Shown in pieces: positions 45,584 through 55,495 of a stretch of 64,000 nucleotides of DNA (positions are counted from its first letter, which is position 1; every line of letters starts with the position of its first letter). The notes under the pieces were generated by a model that saw nothing but the letters and a program-made list of their open reading frames with translations, did not search any database and was not told the DNA's origin. This DNA is from Pseudomonas sp. FP2196 (lineage in GTDB: Bacteria > Pseudomonadota > Gammaproteobacteria > Pseudomonadales > Pseudomonadaceae). A program made the position numbers and the translations under genes. The stretch covers positions 3,089,501 to 3,153,500 of the forward strand of contig NZ_CP117445.1 of the NCBI RefSeq assembly GCF_030687715.1, given 5' to 3'.

Positions 45584-47227
45584 TCAGTGCGGCGGGAATA
45601 CTACGCCAACCCGCTTGGCGTAGCCTTTCCAGGCGTCCTTCAACCGCTCAAGCGTCTGCGGTTGAGTCGCCGCAAGGTCGGTGGTTTCCCCTCGATCCTG
45701 CGCCACATCGAACAACTGCCATTGCAGCGGCTGCGGGTTATCGCCAAAGCCTGCTTGAGGTCGCATGCCCAGCAGCTTGAGGTTGCCCTCGCGGTAGTAG
45801 GCATTGCCAAACAGTTCACCGGCGAGGCTGCCGTCAGTGTGCGGGCTGCCCTTGCCGGCGAGCATCGACAGCAGCGATTTGCCGGTGATCGGATGTTTGT
45901 CGGCCTCTGTCGGTGGGGCGATTCCGGCCAGCGCGAGAAAAGTCGGCGCCAGATCATCGACCCGGGCAATACCACGCTCTACCCCCTGACGCCGCAGTGA
46001 TTTGGGCATCTGCAGGATCGCCGGCACGCTGATGCCACCTTCGGCAGTGGTGCCCTTGAACAAGTGAAACGGCGCGGCGCTGACCTCGGCCCAGCGCAGG
46101 CCGTAGTCGATCTGCGACCCCGCTCGACCGAGGTTGGCGTAGCGGTTATCGGTGCGCGGACCCGGCGGATAGAACTGCGCATGATTTTCAGCGGCGGCGC
46201 CGTTGTCCGACATGAACACGATCAGCGTGTTGTCGTATTGGCCACTCGCGCGCAGGTAATCGATCAAACGGCCGATGTTGTGATCGAGGTTGTCGACCAT
46301 GGCCGCGTAGATTTCCATCTTGCGCGCTTCATTGCGTTGCTGCTCAGGACTCATTTGCTGCCAGCCCGGCAGTTTTGGATTGGCGGCCAGTGGTTGTGCT
46401 GGCTGGGCGTCCCGCGGCATGACGCCAAGGTTTTTCATTCGCTCGATACGCGCCAGGCGCACGCTGTCATAGCCTTGATCAAAACGGCCGTGGTATTTGT
46501 CCAGATACGCTTTTGGCGCCTGTAAAGGCCAGTGCGGCGCGGTGTAAGCGGCGTAGGCAAAAAACGGTTTACCGTCCTTTTTACTGTTTTGCAGATAATC
46601 GATCAGCTTGTCGGTGTAGAAGTCGCTGGAGTAAAAATCGTCCGGCAACTCCACGGCTTTACCGTTTTCACGGTAGTGCACTTGCTCGATCTTCGATGGC
46701 TCAACCGTCGACGGCTTGAAGTGTGCAGCGCCACCTTCCAGCAGCGTGAACGATTGCTGGAACCCACGTTGATCCGGGCCCTGATCCGCCTCCAGGCCCA
46801 GGTGCCATTTGCCGACCATCAACGTGTTGTAACCGCCCGCCGCGAGCAACTGGGCAATCGAATAGGAACGCTGATTCAGATAGCCCTCGTAACCCGGTTT
46901 GCCGCGCTGAAATGGCTGCAGCGCTTCGGCCATGGTGCCTAGCCCGGCAAGGTGATTGTCGGTGCCGGACATCAGCATCGAACGTGTGATCGAACAGGTC
47001 GGCGCGGCGTACATGCTGGTGAACTGCAAGCCCTCGCGAGCGAGGGAATCCAGGCTGGGCGTGTTGATTTCGCCGCCAAAACTGCCAAGGTCGGAGTAAC
47101 CCAGGTCGTCCGCGACGATCAGCAGGATGTTCGGTGGCGTCGACTGCGCAGTAGCAGCCATCGCCAGGCTGCTGCCCAGCGTCAGCGCACCCATCAACAA
47201 CGTCAAAGGCATTCGTGGAAAAGGCAT
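45584..47227 (-). CDS. Arylsulfatase-family enzyme with atypical CSITR site
   Basis: A 547-residue sulfatase with a signal peptide (ending LAMAATA) and the metal-binding start NILLIVADDLGYSDLGSFGGE. The formylglycine site normally reads CxPxR; here it is C78-S-I-T-R in APTCSITRSMLMSGTDNH, with Ile in the proline position. MVGKWHLG and DNGAAAENHAQF are present. Sulfatases of this fold hydrolyse aryl or carbohydrate sulfate esters in the periplasm. The ATG at 47227 follows AGAGAG. It is last in the catabolic run and might desulfate a sulfated plant phenolic before ring breakdown, which is speculation. Confidence 0.85.
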   Translation of the reverse strand: MPFPRMPLTLLMGALTLGSSLAMAATAQSTPPNILLIVADDLGYSDLGSFGGEINTPSLDSLAREGLQFTSMYAAPTCSITRSMLMSGTDNHLAGLGTMAEALQPFQRGKPGYEGYLNQRSYSIAQLLAAGGYNTLMVGKWHLGLEADQGPDQRGFQQSFTLLEGGAAHFKPSTVEPSKIEQVHYRENGKAVELPDDFYSSDFYTDKLIDYLQNSKKDGKPFFAYAAYTAPHWPLQAPKAYLDKYHGRFDQGYDSVRLARIERMKNLGVMPRDAQPAQPLAANPKLPGWQQMSPEQQRNEARKMEIYAAMVDNLDHNIGRLIDYLRASGQYDNTLIVFMSDNGAAAENHAQFYPPGPRTDNRYANLGRAGSQIDYGLRWAEVSAAPFHLFKGTTAEGGISVPAILQMPKSLRRQGVERGIARVDDLAPTFLALAGIAPPTEADKHPITGKSLLSMLAGKGSPHTDGSLAGELFGNAYYREGNLKLLGMRPQAGFGDNPQPLQWQLFDVAQDRGETTDLAATQPQTLERLKDAWKGYAKRVGVVFPPH

Positions 47228-47278
47228 GTTTTCTCTCTTGTTATGTTCGATGGACAACCCCCGGGCAGCTGCTGGCGT

Positions 47279-48070
47279 TTATTCCTCGAAGATCGCCACC
47301 GCGCGAACGAACCCGGCCGACGCGTGCTTGATTTTGTAGGGGAAACACGACACCACGAAGCCATTGGCCGGCAGGGCTTCAAGATTGGCCAGTTTTTCCA
47401 TCTGTCCGTAGCCGATATCACGCCCGGCCTTGTGCCCTTCCCAGATGATCGACGCATCCCCGTCGGCGGCGAAACGCTCGCGGGTGTACTTGAACGGCGC
47501 GTCCCAACTCCAGGCGTCGGTGCCGACGACCCGCACACCGCGCTCCAGCAAATACATCGTGGCCTCACGTCCGATGCCAACGCCAGCATCAAGATAGCCG
47601 GGCTGACCGAACAATGCGCCGGCACGGGTATTGATCAACACGATATCCAATGGCTGCAAAACATGATCGATACGCAAAAGCTCCGCTTCAATTTCTTCGG
47701 CAGTCACCACATGCCCGTCAGGCATGTGCCGGAAATCCAGTTTGACCCCCGGTTGCAAGCACCAGTCCAGCGGTAATTCGTCGATGCCAAACGCCGGTTG
47801 GCCGCCATCGGTGGTCGATGCGTAATGCCACGGCGCGTCCATGTGCGTACCGCTGTGGGTGGTGATTTGCAGACGCTCGGCCGCCCATGATTCGTTGCCC
47901 GGCATTTGTTCCAGTTGCAGCCCGGGAAACATCGCGGCCATTTCTGGCCAGCCCTGCTGGTGATCCATGTAGTCAATTTTCGGCAACAGCGGTGGCGGAT
48001 CGGTGTAAGGGTTATTGTCGAGGGTGACCGAGAGGTCGACCAGGCGACGCTTAGGCTTGGCTGGCTGCAT
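47279..48070 (-). CDS. Cyclase-family (kynurenine-formamidase-like) metal hydrolase
   Basis: A 263-residue member of the family typified by bacterial kynurenine formamidase. The metal-binding motif HxGTHxDxPxH is complete as HSGTHMDAPWH at residues 72-82. Other features are DLSVTLDNNPY at the start, VLINTRAGALFGQPGYLDAG and VGTDAWSWDAPF. Enzymes of this fold hydrolyse amides, lactones or beta-dicarbonyl compounds. It overlaps the upstream epimerase gene by 20 bases, so it belongs to the catabolic operon and could act on a ring-cleavage product. Confidence 0.87.
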   Translation of the reverse strand: MQPAKPKRRLVDLSVTLDNNPYTDPPPLLPKIDYMDHQQGWPEMAAMFPGLQLEQMPGNESWAAERLQITTHSGTHMDAPWHYASTTDGGQPAFGIDELPLDWCLQPGVKLDFRHMPDGHVVTAEEIEAELLRIDHVLQPLDIVLINTRAGALFGQPGYLDAGVGIGREATMYLLERGVRVVGTDAWSWDAPFKYTRERFAADGDASIIWEGHKAGRDIGYGQMEKLANLEALPANGFVVSCFPYKIKHASAGFVRAVAIFEE

Positions 48071-49052
48071 GAAGGGAGTCTCCAGTAATCGATAAATGCC
48101 GAGGGGCGGCGGGGTTCAACGAATTGCGGATCAGCGCGGTGGCGTTGCCGTCATGGCTGAAACCGGCGGCACGCGCCTGTGGGGTTTTCAGCGGTGGCAG
48201 ACGCCCGAACAGCGCTTCCAGTTGGCTATCGGGGACGTGAGTGATCAGGCTGCGGCGTTCCTGCCCGTAACTCGCCGCGAGGGCATCGACCACCTGGGCA
48301 ATCGACAGATGCAGCACCGGCAATTGCCACACCCTTTGTGATTGAAGTTCGTATTGATCCAGTTCAGCGGCGTGAATCAGGTTGTTCACGCAGCAGCGCG
48401 CCGACATCCACCAGGCTGTTGCCTCGGTGGAAACCGGGCAACGATAGGGCTCGCCCTCGGCAAAGGCGCGCAGCAAGTCACTCATGAAGGCCGAGCGCAA
48501 ACCGTTGGGTTCACGCGGGCGGGCAACGATGCCGGGCAGGCGCAGTGCGCGGCCGTCCACTTCGCCGCGTCGGGCAAGGTCGACAATGACGCTTTCGACC
48601 ATCGCCTTATGCGTGCCGTAGGACAGTTCCGGATGCAGCGATGCCTGCTCATTCATGCGCATCGGCAATCCGCCGCCATAGACCGCGACACTGCTGGCGT
48701 AGACCAGCACCGGAGGCAGGGGTTTGTTACGCAGCTGATCGAGCAGTTCCAGGCTCGCTAACAGGTTGACCTGATAACCCAGCGCGTACTGCTCCTCTGC
48801 CGCGCCACCGGCGATGCTCGCCAGGTGAAAAACCACATCGACGCCATCGGCCAGCACTCGCCGCATCAGCGCCGCGTCGGTAATGTTGCCGCGATGGCGG
48901 CGCAAACGCGGATCATCCGCCAGGCCTTGCAAGTCAGTGTCCAGCACCAGCAACGAAGCAATGATCCGGCCGCGCAAGCTTCCCCTCGCCAGCAGACAGC
49001 GCACCAACTCGCGGCCGACAAAGCCATTGGCTCCGGTTATCAACACACGCAT
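48051..49052 (-). CDS. NAD-dependent epimerase/dehydratase (extended SDR)
   Basis: A 333-residue extended SDR: MRVLITGANGFVGRELVRCLL, VFHLASIAGGAAEEQYALGYQVNLLA, SSVAVYGG and the Y-G-T-H-K active-site pair. It is similar to the D-erythronate dehydrogenase-like group by the SIAGG segment and RLPGIVARPREPNGL, so it may be a dehydrogenase rather than a sugar epimerase. The ATG at 49052 lies 10 bases after the FAH gene. Its role in the pathway is unknown. Confidence 0.82.
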   Translation of the reverse strand: MRVLITGANGFVGRELVRCLLARGSLRGRIIASLLVLDTDLQGLADDPRLRRHRGNITDAALMRRVLADGVDVVFHLASIAGGAAEEQYALGYQVNLLASLELLDQLRNKPLPPVLVYASSVAVYGGGLPMRMNEQASLHPELSYGTHKAMVESVIVDLARRGEVDGRALRLPGIVARPREPNGLRSAFMSDLLRAFAEGEPYRCPVSTEATAWWMSARCCVNNLIHAAELDQYELQSQRVWQLPVLHLSIAQVVDALAASYGQERRSLITHVPDSQLEALFGRLPPLKTPQARAAGFSHDGNATALIRNSLNPAAPRHLSITGDSLHAASQA

Positions 49053-49062
49053 ATGCCGCTCC

Positions 49063-50046
49063 TCAGCCTTGAGCCTTGACGACGCGCTGGTCAATCGCAC
49101 CAAACAGCGACTGGCCGTCGGCTCCGAGGACGTCCATCTGCACGCGATCACCGAAGCGCATGAAAGCCGTGCGCGGTGCGCCATGCTCGATCATCTCAAT
49201 GGCGCGCCGCTCGGCAATACAGGCTGAACCGACGCTGCGCTCGGCGTTGGAGACCGTGCCGGAGCCGATCAGCGTGCCGGCACCCAAGCGGCGCGTCAGC
49301 GCGGCATGGGCGATCAACTGGCCAAAGCCGAAGGTCATCTGCCCACCGTGTGGATGACCGAACCACTCGCCATTCCAGTTCACCTGCAACGGCAGGTGTA
49401 CACGCCCGTCGCGCCAGGCATCGCCCAGTTCGTCCGGGGTGATTGCCAGCGGGGCAAAACTCGATGAGGGTTTGGCCTGCAGAAAACCGAAGCCGGTTTT
49501 CATTTCCCGAGGGGCCAGCGCACGCAGACTGACGTCGTTGATCTGCAGGATCAGCTTGATGTGCCCAATAGCCTGTTCTGCGCTGCAACCCAGCGGCACA
49601 TCGTCCACCAGCACGACGAACTCACCTTCGAAGTCGATGCCCTGGCTTTCACTGGGCAGCGCAATGTCGTCGTGCGCGCCGAGGAAATCGTCCCCGGCCC
49701 CTTGATACATCAGCGGCGTGTGTTCGGCGCCTTCGATAGGGTCAAGGTTGAAAGCCTTTTGCATCAGCGCGCCATGGCTGAGGAACGCCGAGCCGTCGCA
49801 CCATTGGTAAGCACGTGGTAGCGGCGCCATGGCCTGAGTCGGGTCAAAGGCAAACGCTCCCTGTGCTTCGCCCGCATTCAACAGTACGGCCAGCGCCTGC
49901 AGGCGCGGTTCGACGCCGGGCCAGTTTTCGATGGCTTGTTGCAAGGTGGCCGCCACCGAACCGGCATCCAGCGCCCATTGATGATCCTGCGAGACGATGA
50001 CCAGTTGTCCATCGCGATGACCGTTTTTCAGCGTGGCGAGTTTCAT
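49063..50046 (-). CDS. Fumarylacetoacetate hydrolase-family protein
   Basis: A 327-residue FAH-family enzyme. Metal-binding acidic residues are in GIDFEGEFVVLVDD, the catalytic loop region is near GSAFLSHGALM, and TFGFGQLIAHAALTRRLGAGTLIGSGTVSN is the conserved C-terminal core. These enzymes break carbon-carbon bonds in beta-diketone-like ring-cleavage products, or isomerise and decarboxylate them. In an operon with a flavin monooxygenase and extradiol-type dioxygenase it would handle the cleaved ring. The start overlaps the cupin stop. Confidence 0.9.
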   Translation of the reverse strand: MKLATLKNGHRDGQLVIVSQDHQWALDAGSVAATLQQAIENWPGVEPRLQALAVLLNAGEAQGAFAFDPTQAMAPLPRAYQWCDGSAFLSHGALMQKAFNLDPIEGAEHTPLMYQGAGDDFLGAHDDIALPSESQGIDFEGEFVVLVDDVPLGCSAEQAIGHIKLILQINDVSLRALAPREMKTGFGFLQAKPSSSFAPLAITPDELGDAWRDGRVHLPLQVNWNGEWFGHPHGGQMTFGFGQLIAHAALTRRLGAGTLIGSGTVSNAERSVGSACIAERRAIEMIEHGAPRTAFMRFGDRVQMDVLGADGQSLFGAIDQRVVKAQG

Positions 50047-50624
50047 GATGATGCTCCTTGCACAGAATTCAGTTCAGCGGCGAAGCGTCCGTCGAGCAGG
50101 ATAAAGACCATGCGTGCCATGGCCTCGGTGCGGTTGCTCCAGGCATGGTTGGTGCCGCGTTGCACCACCACGTCACCGCGCTTGAGATGCACTTCTTCTT
50201 CGTCCAGCACCAGCCACACCTCCCCTTCGGTCACGATGCCGTAGTCGAGGGTTTCGGTGCGGTGCATTAACTTGTGTTTGCCGGCACCCTGCCCCGTTCC
50301 GGCATGCAACTCGCCGATTTCGGCAAATACCGCGGCGGCGTTTTCATCGCTGACCTGGTTCTGAACGCTGTCCGGCGGGATGTCGACCACGCGAATCACA
50401 CTGCCTTGCGGCCCCGGACTGAGTCGCAGGGGCTGAGCGCTTGGATCACTCGCGTTGTCGAGCAATACGGGGCTGGCGACGGTGTTCCACAGTTCGTAAA
50501 ACACCGTGCCGGGCACCGCCAGCAGCGGGAACACGTTGGGCGTCGGGCCGCTGCTGGCAACGACGGCGTGGCCTTGGGCATTGTGGCCAGTGACCACCCT
50601 TTTGAACGCGGGAAGTGTCTGCAT
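50043..50624 (-). CDS. Cupin-domain protein
   Basis: A 193-residue protein with one clear cupin at about 110-180: HRTETLDYGIVTEGEVWLVLDEEEVHLKRGDVVVQRGTNHAW. It has the Glu and His residues that usually bind a metal. The N-terminal part has strands typical of dioxygenase-like or isomerase-like cupins (VFPLLAVPGTVFYELW). A dioxygenase or decarboxylase role is possible. It overlaps the FAH gene by four bases and starts immediately after the MFS stop, so all three are coupled. Confidence 0.83.
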   Translation of the reverse strand: MQTLPAFKRVVTGHNAQGHAVVASSGPTPNVFPLLAVPGTVFYELWNTVASPVLLDNASDPSAQPLRLSPGPQGSVIRVVDIPPDSVQNQVSDENAAAVFAEIGELHAGTGQGAGKHKLMHRTETLDYGIVTEGEVWLVLDEEEVHLKRGDVVVQRGTNHAWSNRTEAMARMVFILLDGRFAAELNSVQGASS

Positions 50625-51860
50625 TTAAAGTTCTCGTTCAGGGGTCATCGGCGTACGCGGCAACAGTCCGCCAAGCTTGGGGACGGCGAGGCAAAACAGC
50701 GCTACCAGCAATTGCAGGCCGCCCACCAGTGCCAGGGCGTGCGGCAGCGCCGAGCTGACGCCATGGGTGATGCCGAGCACGACCAAGGGGCTGATGAATT
50801 CGCCGGCAAAAATCGCCGCGGTGAAACACCCCGCCGCGCGCCCGCGCTGATGAAAGTCGACTTGCGCCATGATCCAGGTGATCAGCGTCGGCAACATCAG
50901 GCCGATGCCCAGGCCGTTGATCGTCACCGCGACCACCACTTGCAGGTGGCTGCCGGCATTGGCCATCAACAAGCCGCCAACGCCCGCCAATGCATAAGCG
51001 AGCAACAACATGTGCTGTGCACGCATGCCGCTGAACAGGCGAAAGCTCAACGCACCGGCCAGCACTCCCAGTTGGTTGGCGCCCATGGTCATGCCGATTT
51101 CTTGCGGCGCATCGACGTGCAGCAAATTGAGCAGATACCCCGCCTGTACCGGCACGATGAACAGGCTCAGACCTGCCAACAGCGCCAACGCATACATGGG
51201 CGTCAGCGCACGCCACGGGAACTTGTCGCTAAATGCGTTATGCAGAGGCTGCTGGGTGGGGATTTGCGATTGCGGCTCCCAAAGCTTCCAGGCCATCAGT
51301 GGCAGGAAGACCAGGCCGACTGCGTACAACGCAAACGGCGTGCGCCAGTCGTCCTGCCCGAGAAAACCACCCAGTGCGATAAACACTGCAGCGGACAGTG
51401 ACGTGGCGACCATCTGCAAGGCAAACAAGCGTTCGCGTCGGGCGCCGCTGTAGTAATCGCCCATCAGCGTGGTGCAGCAGGTCATGATGCCCGCCTCGGC
51501 CAGGCCGATGCCGGCGCGGCTGAGAACGATGGCCGGCAACGATTCCAGCCACAGCGGCAGCACACCGCAGAGCACGTAAAGGCCCATGCTGGCGAGCAAC
51601 AACGGTTTGCGCCCGAGACGGTCGGCAATCACGCCGGCAAAAGGCGCCAGCAAGGCAATCACCAGCGCCGGCAACGTCAGCACGATGGGCACCAGCACGG
51701 CGCTGTTTTGTACGTCGGCAAAATGCGCCTGCATGCGCGGCAGCACCGGTGCCAGCAGCACAGCACCGAGTACCGGCAGGCAACTGCCCAGCAGGAGTAA
51801 TAGCGATTGCACCAACCCTGCTTGTCTACCTGCGCTTATAGAGGAAGTTTCAACGCGCAT
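50625..51860 (-). CDS. Major facilitator superfamily transporter
   Basis: A 411-residue, 12-helix MFS carrier. The loop motif between helices 2 and 3 reads GVIADRLGRKPLLLASM. The second half has GVLAGALSFRLFSGM and QRGRAAGCFTAAIFAGEF. It probably imports the pathway substrate or an intermediate, or exports a toxic one. It overlaps the MMPL gene by 11 bases. The sequence does not define the substrate. Confidence 0.87.
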   Translation of the reverse strand: MRVETSSISAGRQAGLVQSLLLLLGSCLPVLGAVLLAPVLPRMQAHFADVQNSAVLVPIVLTLPALVIALLAPFAGVIADRLGRKPLLLASMGLYVLCGVLPLWLESLPAIVLSRAGIGLAEAGIMTCCTTLMGDYYSGARRERLFALQMVATSLSAAVFIALGGFLGQDDWRTPFALYAVGLVFLPLMAWKLWEPQSQIPTQQPLHNAFSDKFPWRALTPMYALALLAGLSLFIVPVQAGYLLNLLHVDAPQEIGMTMGANQLGVLAGALSFRLFSGMRAQHMLLLAYALAGVGGLLMANAGSHLQVVVAVTINGLGIGLMLPTLITWIMAQVDFHQRGRAAGCFTAAIFAGEFISPLVVLGITHGVSSALPHALALVGGLQLLVALFCLAVPKLGGLLPRTPMTPEREL

Positions 51861-54324
51861 GGCAACGCTCCTGAGTGCGCAGATGATTGGAATTTGTCGC
51901 CGCCGCAGTGGCCGGTTTCGCCACGTTCAGCACAGCAGGCGGTGTCACAGCGTCGGCCGTCGAACGACGTACAGGCAGGAGGAAATGCGCCAGCGCCGGC
52001 AGCAACACCAGCGCGCCGACCATGTTCCAGACGAACATGAACGCCAGCAGCACACCCATGTCAGCCTGGAATTTGATTGGCGAGAACATCCACGTCGCGA
52101 CGCCGATTGCCAGGGTAATGCCGGTCAGCATCACCACTTTGCCGGTGGACACCAGCGCCAGGTAATAGGCTTCGGACAGGCTCGTGCCGCGACGCAGGTG
52201 GCCGAGCAAAATGCTCATCACGTACAAGGCATAGTCGACGCCGATGCCCACACCGAGGGCGATGACCGGCAGCGTGGCAACCTTCACACCGATGTTCAGC
52301 CAGACCATCAACACTTCGCAGAGAATCGAGGTGAGCATCAGCGGAATAACCGCGCAGAGCGTCGCGCGCCAGGAACGGAAGGTGATCAGGCACAGCACGA
52401 TCACCGCGCCGTACACCCAGAACAGCATTTCGCGGTTGGCTTGTTTGACCACGATATTGGTCGCCGCCTCGATACCGGCGTTCCCTGCCGCCAGCAGGAA
52501 CTGCACCTCATCGGTGTTATTGGCGGCGGCAAACGTTTCCACGTGCTCGACCAGGCGCGTCAGGGTTTCCGCCTTGTGGTCGGTGAGGTAGGCATACAGC
52601 GTCAGCAGGCTGCAATCTTCGTTGTACAACCCGCGCGGGGCGCTGGCGGTGATCATGTTGAGCATCGCCTGGTTGTTCTGCAGCTCGTACCACTTGGCGC
52701 TGCCTTCACTGAGCCCGACCAGCATGCGGCGGTTGAGCAAGGCCAGCGAGTTGGTCGAGTCCACGCCCGGCAGCGCACGCAGCTGCCAGTCCAGCGCATC
52801 GACTTTGGCGAGAATGTCGTAACGCGCACAACTGCCGGCCGGGGTTTTCACCATGACCGCAAAAAGATCGCTGCTGGCGCCGTAATGCCGGGTGAGAAAA
52901 GCATCGTCCTGGTTGTAGCGCGAGTCTGCGCGCAGCTCTGGCGCGCCTGCATCGAGGTCGCCAATCTTCAGTTGCAGGCTCACCACAAAACCGACGGCCG
53001 CCAAAGCGATACTGATGGCGATGCACAGACTGGCCCAGCGGCGCTGGGTGAACAGGTCGAGAAAGCGCCAGAAGGCATGACGGCGCAGACCGGCCTGCTC
53101 GGTTTGTTCGCTCTTGAGGCTCAACTGCGCGGCGCGCGGCGTGACACCGATATACGACAGCAATACCGGCAGCAGAATCAGGTTGGTAAAGATCAGCACC
53201 GCCACCCCGATACTGGCGATGACCGCCAGATCCTGAATGACCTGGATCTTGATCAGCATCAGCACGGCAAACCCCACCGCATCGCACAGCAGCGCCGTCA
53301 GCCCGGCCAGAAACAGGCGGCGGAAGGTGAACCGCGCGGCCACCACCCGATGCATGCCGCGACCGATGTCCTGCATGATGCCGTTCATTTTCTGCGCGCC
53401 GTGGCTCATGCCGATGGCAAACACCAGAAACGGTACCAGCACCGAATACGGATCCAGCTGATAGTTGAGCAACGGCAACAAGCCGAGCTGCCAGACCACC
53501 GCCACCAGCGAGCAGAACACCACCAGCAAGGTGCTGCGCAGGCAACGGGTGTACCAGAACAACACGGCCGTGGTGATCAGGATGGCGACGGCGAAAAACA
53601 ACAGAATCTGCTTCAACCCGTCGATCAGGTCACCGACTTTCTTCGCGAAACCGGTGATATGAATCTCGATGCCGTCTTTTTGATAGGTGCTGCGCAGCGT
53701 CTCCAGCTGCTCCGAAAGCGTCGAATAGTTGATTGGCTGCCCGTCGGCGGTGTTGGCCAGCAACGGTACATAAATGATGCTGGACGTCTGGTCGAGCGCA
53801 ACCAACTGGCCCAGTTCATTGGAGCGTTGCACGTTGCGCCGTAGTGCTTCGAGATTGGCTTGGGTGCCGCTGTAGTCATCGGGAATGACCGGGCCACCGT
53901 CCAACCCCTCTTCGGTCACCGCCACCCAGCGTGTGGCCGGCGTCCATAGAGATTTCATGTAGGCGCGATCGACGCCCGGTAGCAGATAGAGCTTGTCGCT
54001 CAGGGCTTGCAAGGTTTTCAGATACTCGGCGTCGTAGATATCGCCTTTGGTGTTCGCCACCACAATGCGCAAGGCATTGCCCAAGCCGCTGAGCTGCTTC
54101 TGATGCTCAAGGTAATTGGCGATGTAGGGCTGACCGGTCGGGATCATTTTTTCGAAACTGGCGTTCAACTCGATACGCGTCGCCTGATAACCGAGCACCA
54201 GGGTTGTCAGTACGCACACCAGCAGCACCCATAAGCGATGGTTGAACAAAGTGCGCTCGACCACCGAGCCGGAGCGCGGATCGAAATTCGCCAGGCTCGC
54301 GCTGGCATTATCAAATGGCTGCAT
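51850..54324 (-). CDS. MMPL/RND-family transporter
   Basis: An 824-residue protein with the RND/MMPL layout: one N-terminal helix, a large periplasmic domain, five helices, then the same again. The transport-helix sequences include VLVPFLVFAIGMSHGAQKMN and LGVGIGVDYALYVMSILLGHLRRG. The first helix follows FNHRLWVLLVCVLTTLVLGYQ. Members move hydrophobic molecules such as lipids, hopanoids or sterols across the inner membrane or periplasm. With the YCF48, DUF1329 and DUF1302 genes it forms a recurring set. It lies four bases after the YCF48 gene. Confidence 0.88.
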   Translation of the reverse strand: MQPFDNASASLANFDPRSGSVVERTLFNHRLWVLLVCVLTTLVLGYQATRIELNASFEKMIPTGQPYIANYLEHQKQLSGLGNALRIVVANTKGDIYDAEYLKTLQALSDKLYLLPGVDRAYMKSLWTPATRWVAVTEEGLDGGPVIPDDYSGTQANLEALRRNVQRSNELGQLVALDQTSSIIYVPLLANTADGQPINYSTLSEQLETLRSTYQKDGIEIHITGFAKKVGDLIDGLKQILLFFAVAILITTAVLFWYTRCLRSTLLVVFCSLVAVVWQLGLLPLLNYQLDPYSVLVPFLVFAIGMSHGAQKMNGIMQDIGRGMHRVVAARFTFRRLFLAGLTALLCDAVGFAVLMLIKIQVIQDLAVIASIGVAVLIFTNLILLPVLLSYIGVTPRAAQLSLKSEQTEQAGLRRHAFWRFLDLFTQRRWASLCIAISIALAAVGFVVSLQLKIGDLDAGAPELRADSRYNQDDAFLTRHYGASSDLFAVMVKTPAGSCARYDILAKVDALDWQLRALPGVDSTNSLALLNRRMLVGLSEGSAKWYELQNNQAMLNMITASAPRGLYNEDCSLLTLYAYLTDHKAETLTRLVEHVETFAAANNTDEVQFLLAAGNAGIEAATNIVVKQANREMLFWVYGAVIVLCLITFRSWRATLCAVIPLMLTSILCEVLMVWLNIGVKVATLPVIALGVGIGVDYALYVMSILLGHLRRGTSLSEAYYLALVSTGKVVMLTGITLAIGVATWMFSPIKFQADMGVLLAFMFVWNMVGALVLLPALAHFLLPVRRSTADAVTPPAVLNVAKPATAAATNSNHLRTQERCHAR

Positions 54325-54328
54325 AACC

Positions 54329-55432
54329 TCACTCCGAAGCGATAGCGGTTGGCGGCGAAACGCGCGTCAAACCGGTGAAACCCGCCAACACCAGACTGCC
54401 GTCCGCGGCCTGAACGACGCTGGCGACCGGCATGCCGAGCGGCTTGCCATAGGGCTTGAGCGTTGCACCCGGCTGGTCACCGGTGCGAAACAACGCGCCC
54501 CCCTGATTGACCAGCAGCAGTTGCCCGTCATCGGTGCGAATCGCATCGCTGAAAGAAATCGGCATCGGCACCGGTGCCGGCTGGAAACTCTCCCCCAGAT
54601 CGCGGGAGACAAACGCATTGCCCTTCAAGCCGGCGACCAGCAACGTGCCGTTGTCGGTTGCTTGCAGGGCGAAGAAACTGCCTGCATACGGACTTTGCAG
54701 TGCCGAGAACGATTTTCCGGCATCGTCCGACCGCGCCAGATAACCCTGCTCGCCGGCGATGAACCAGTGCTCGCCCTGCCGCGCGATGGCGTAGAGATGC
54801 GCGCCCGACGGGTTGTCGATCTGCCCGATCATTGACTGCCAGGTAAGGCCACCGTCGTCGGTCTTGAACGCCAGGCCATAAGCGCCGACCACCAGGCCAT
54901 GGCGCGCATCGACAAATTTGAGCGCGAGCAACGGTTTGTCCGGCCCGTCATTGACCAGGCGCTCGGCGTTCAACACCCGCGCATCAGCGGCATCCTGATC
55001 CGCCGCGCCGGGCAGTTGCTGGCGTGCTTCGTTCAGCTCAAGTTGCGCCGCTCGATTGCCGTCCAGTTGCACCGTCCAATGCTCGCCGCCGTCATGCGAC
55101 ATCAGCACGACCCCGGCATGACCGACCGCCCAGCCGGTGTCGGCATCGGCGAACTGCACCGCTGTGAGGCTGACCGACACCGGCACCTGGGCCTGACGCC
55201 ATTGCAGGCCGTTATCGTCGGAAAGCAGCACGATGCCCCGCTCGCCCACCGCCACCAATCGCGCACCGGCGCGGGCCAGATCCAGCAGCACCGCACGTTG
55301 TGCCTGTGGCGCCTGCATCGCCGGCGTACCCAGTGCGTTGTTCACCTCAGCCGCGTGCGCCAGACCCAACGGCAGCACCAGAGGCACCACCAGCCAGATC
55401 AGCCGGCCCATCACCTGACAGATTTTGTTCAT
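54329..55432 (-). CDS. YCF48-like / BNR-repeat secreted protein
   Basis: A 367-residue exported protein (signal peptide about 1-27, ending AHA). The rest is a beta-propeller built of repeats such as VGERGIVLLSDDNGLQWR, VGHAGVVLMSHDGGEHWT and VGAYGLAFKTDDGGLTWQ, the YCF48/BNR pattern. It has no obvious active site. In other bacteria this type stands next to DUF1329, DUF1302 and MMPL genes, suggesting a periplasmic accessory of that transport set. A 63-base gap separates it from the DUF1329 gene. Confidence 0.85.
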   Translation of the reverse strand: MNKICQVMGRLIWLVVPLVLPLGLAHAAEVNNALGTPAMQAPQAQRAVLLDLARAGARLVAVGERGIVLLSDDNGLQWRQAQVPVSVSLTAVQFADADTGWAVGHAGVVLMSHDGGEHWTVQLDGNRAAQLELNEARQQLPGAADQDAADARVLNAERLVNDGPDKPLLALKFVDARHGLVVGAYGLAFKTDDGGLTWQSMIGQIDNPSGAHLYAIARQGEHWFIAGEQGYLARSDDAGKSFSALQSPYAGSFFALQATDNGTLLVAGLKGNAFVSRDLGESFQPAPVPMPISFSDAIRTDDGQLLLVNQGGALFRTGDQPGATLKPYGKPLGMPVASVVQAADGSLVLAGFTGLTRVSPPTAIASE

Positions 55433-55495
55433 ACCGACCTCGAAACCCCCTGTGAAACCGGATCACGGCCTACGCGCCGTGATCCCGTTCTCGAC

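Noticed and set aside
51586..53844. A 752-codon plus-strand frame opposite the MMPL gene
   Set aside because: His/Gln/Arg-rich translation without domains; the MMPL frame shows proper transmembrane repeats.
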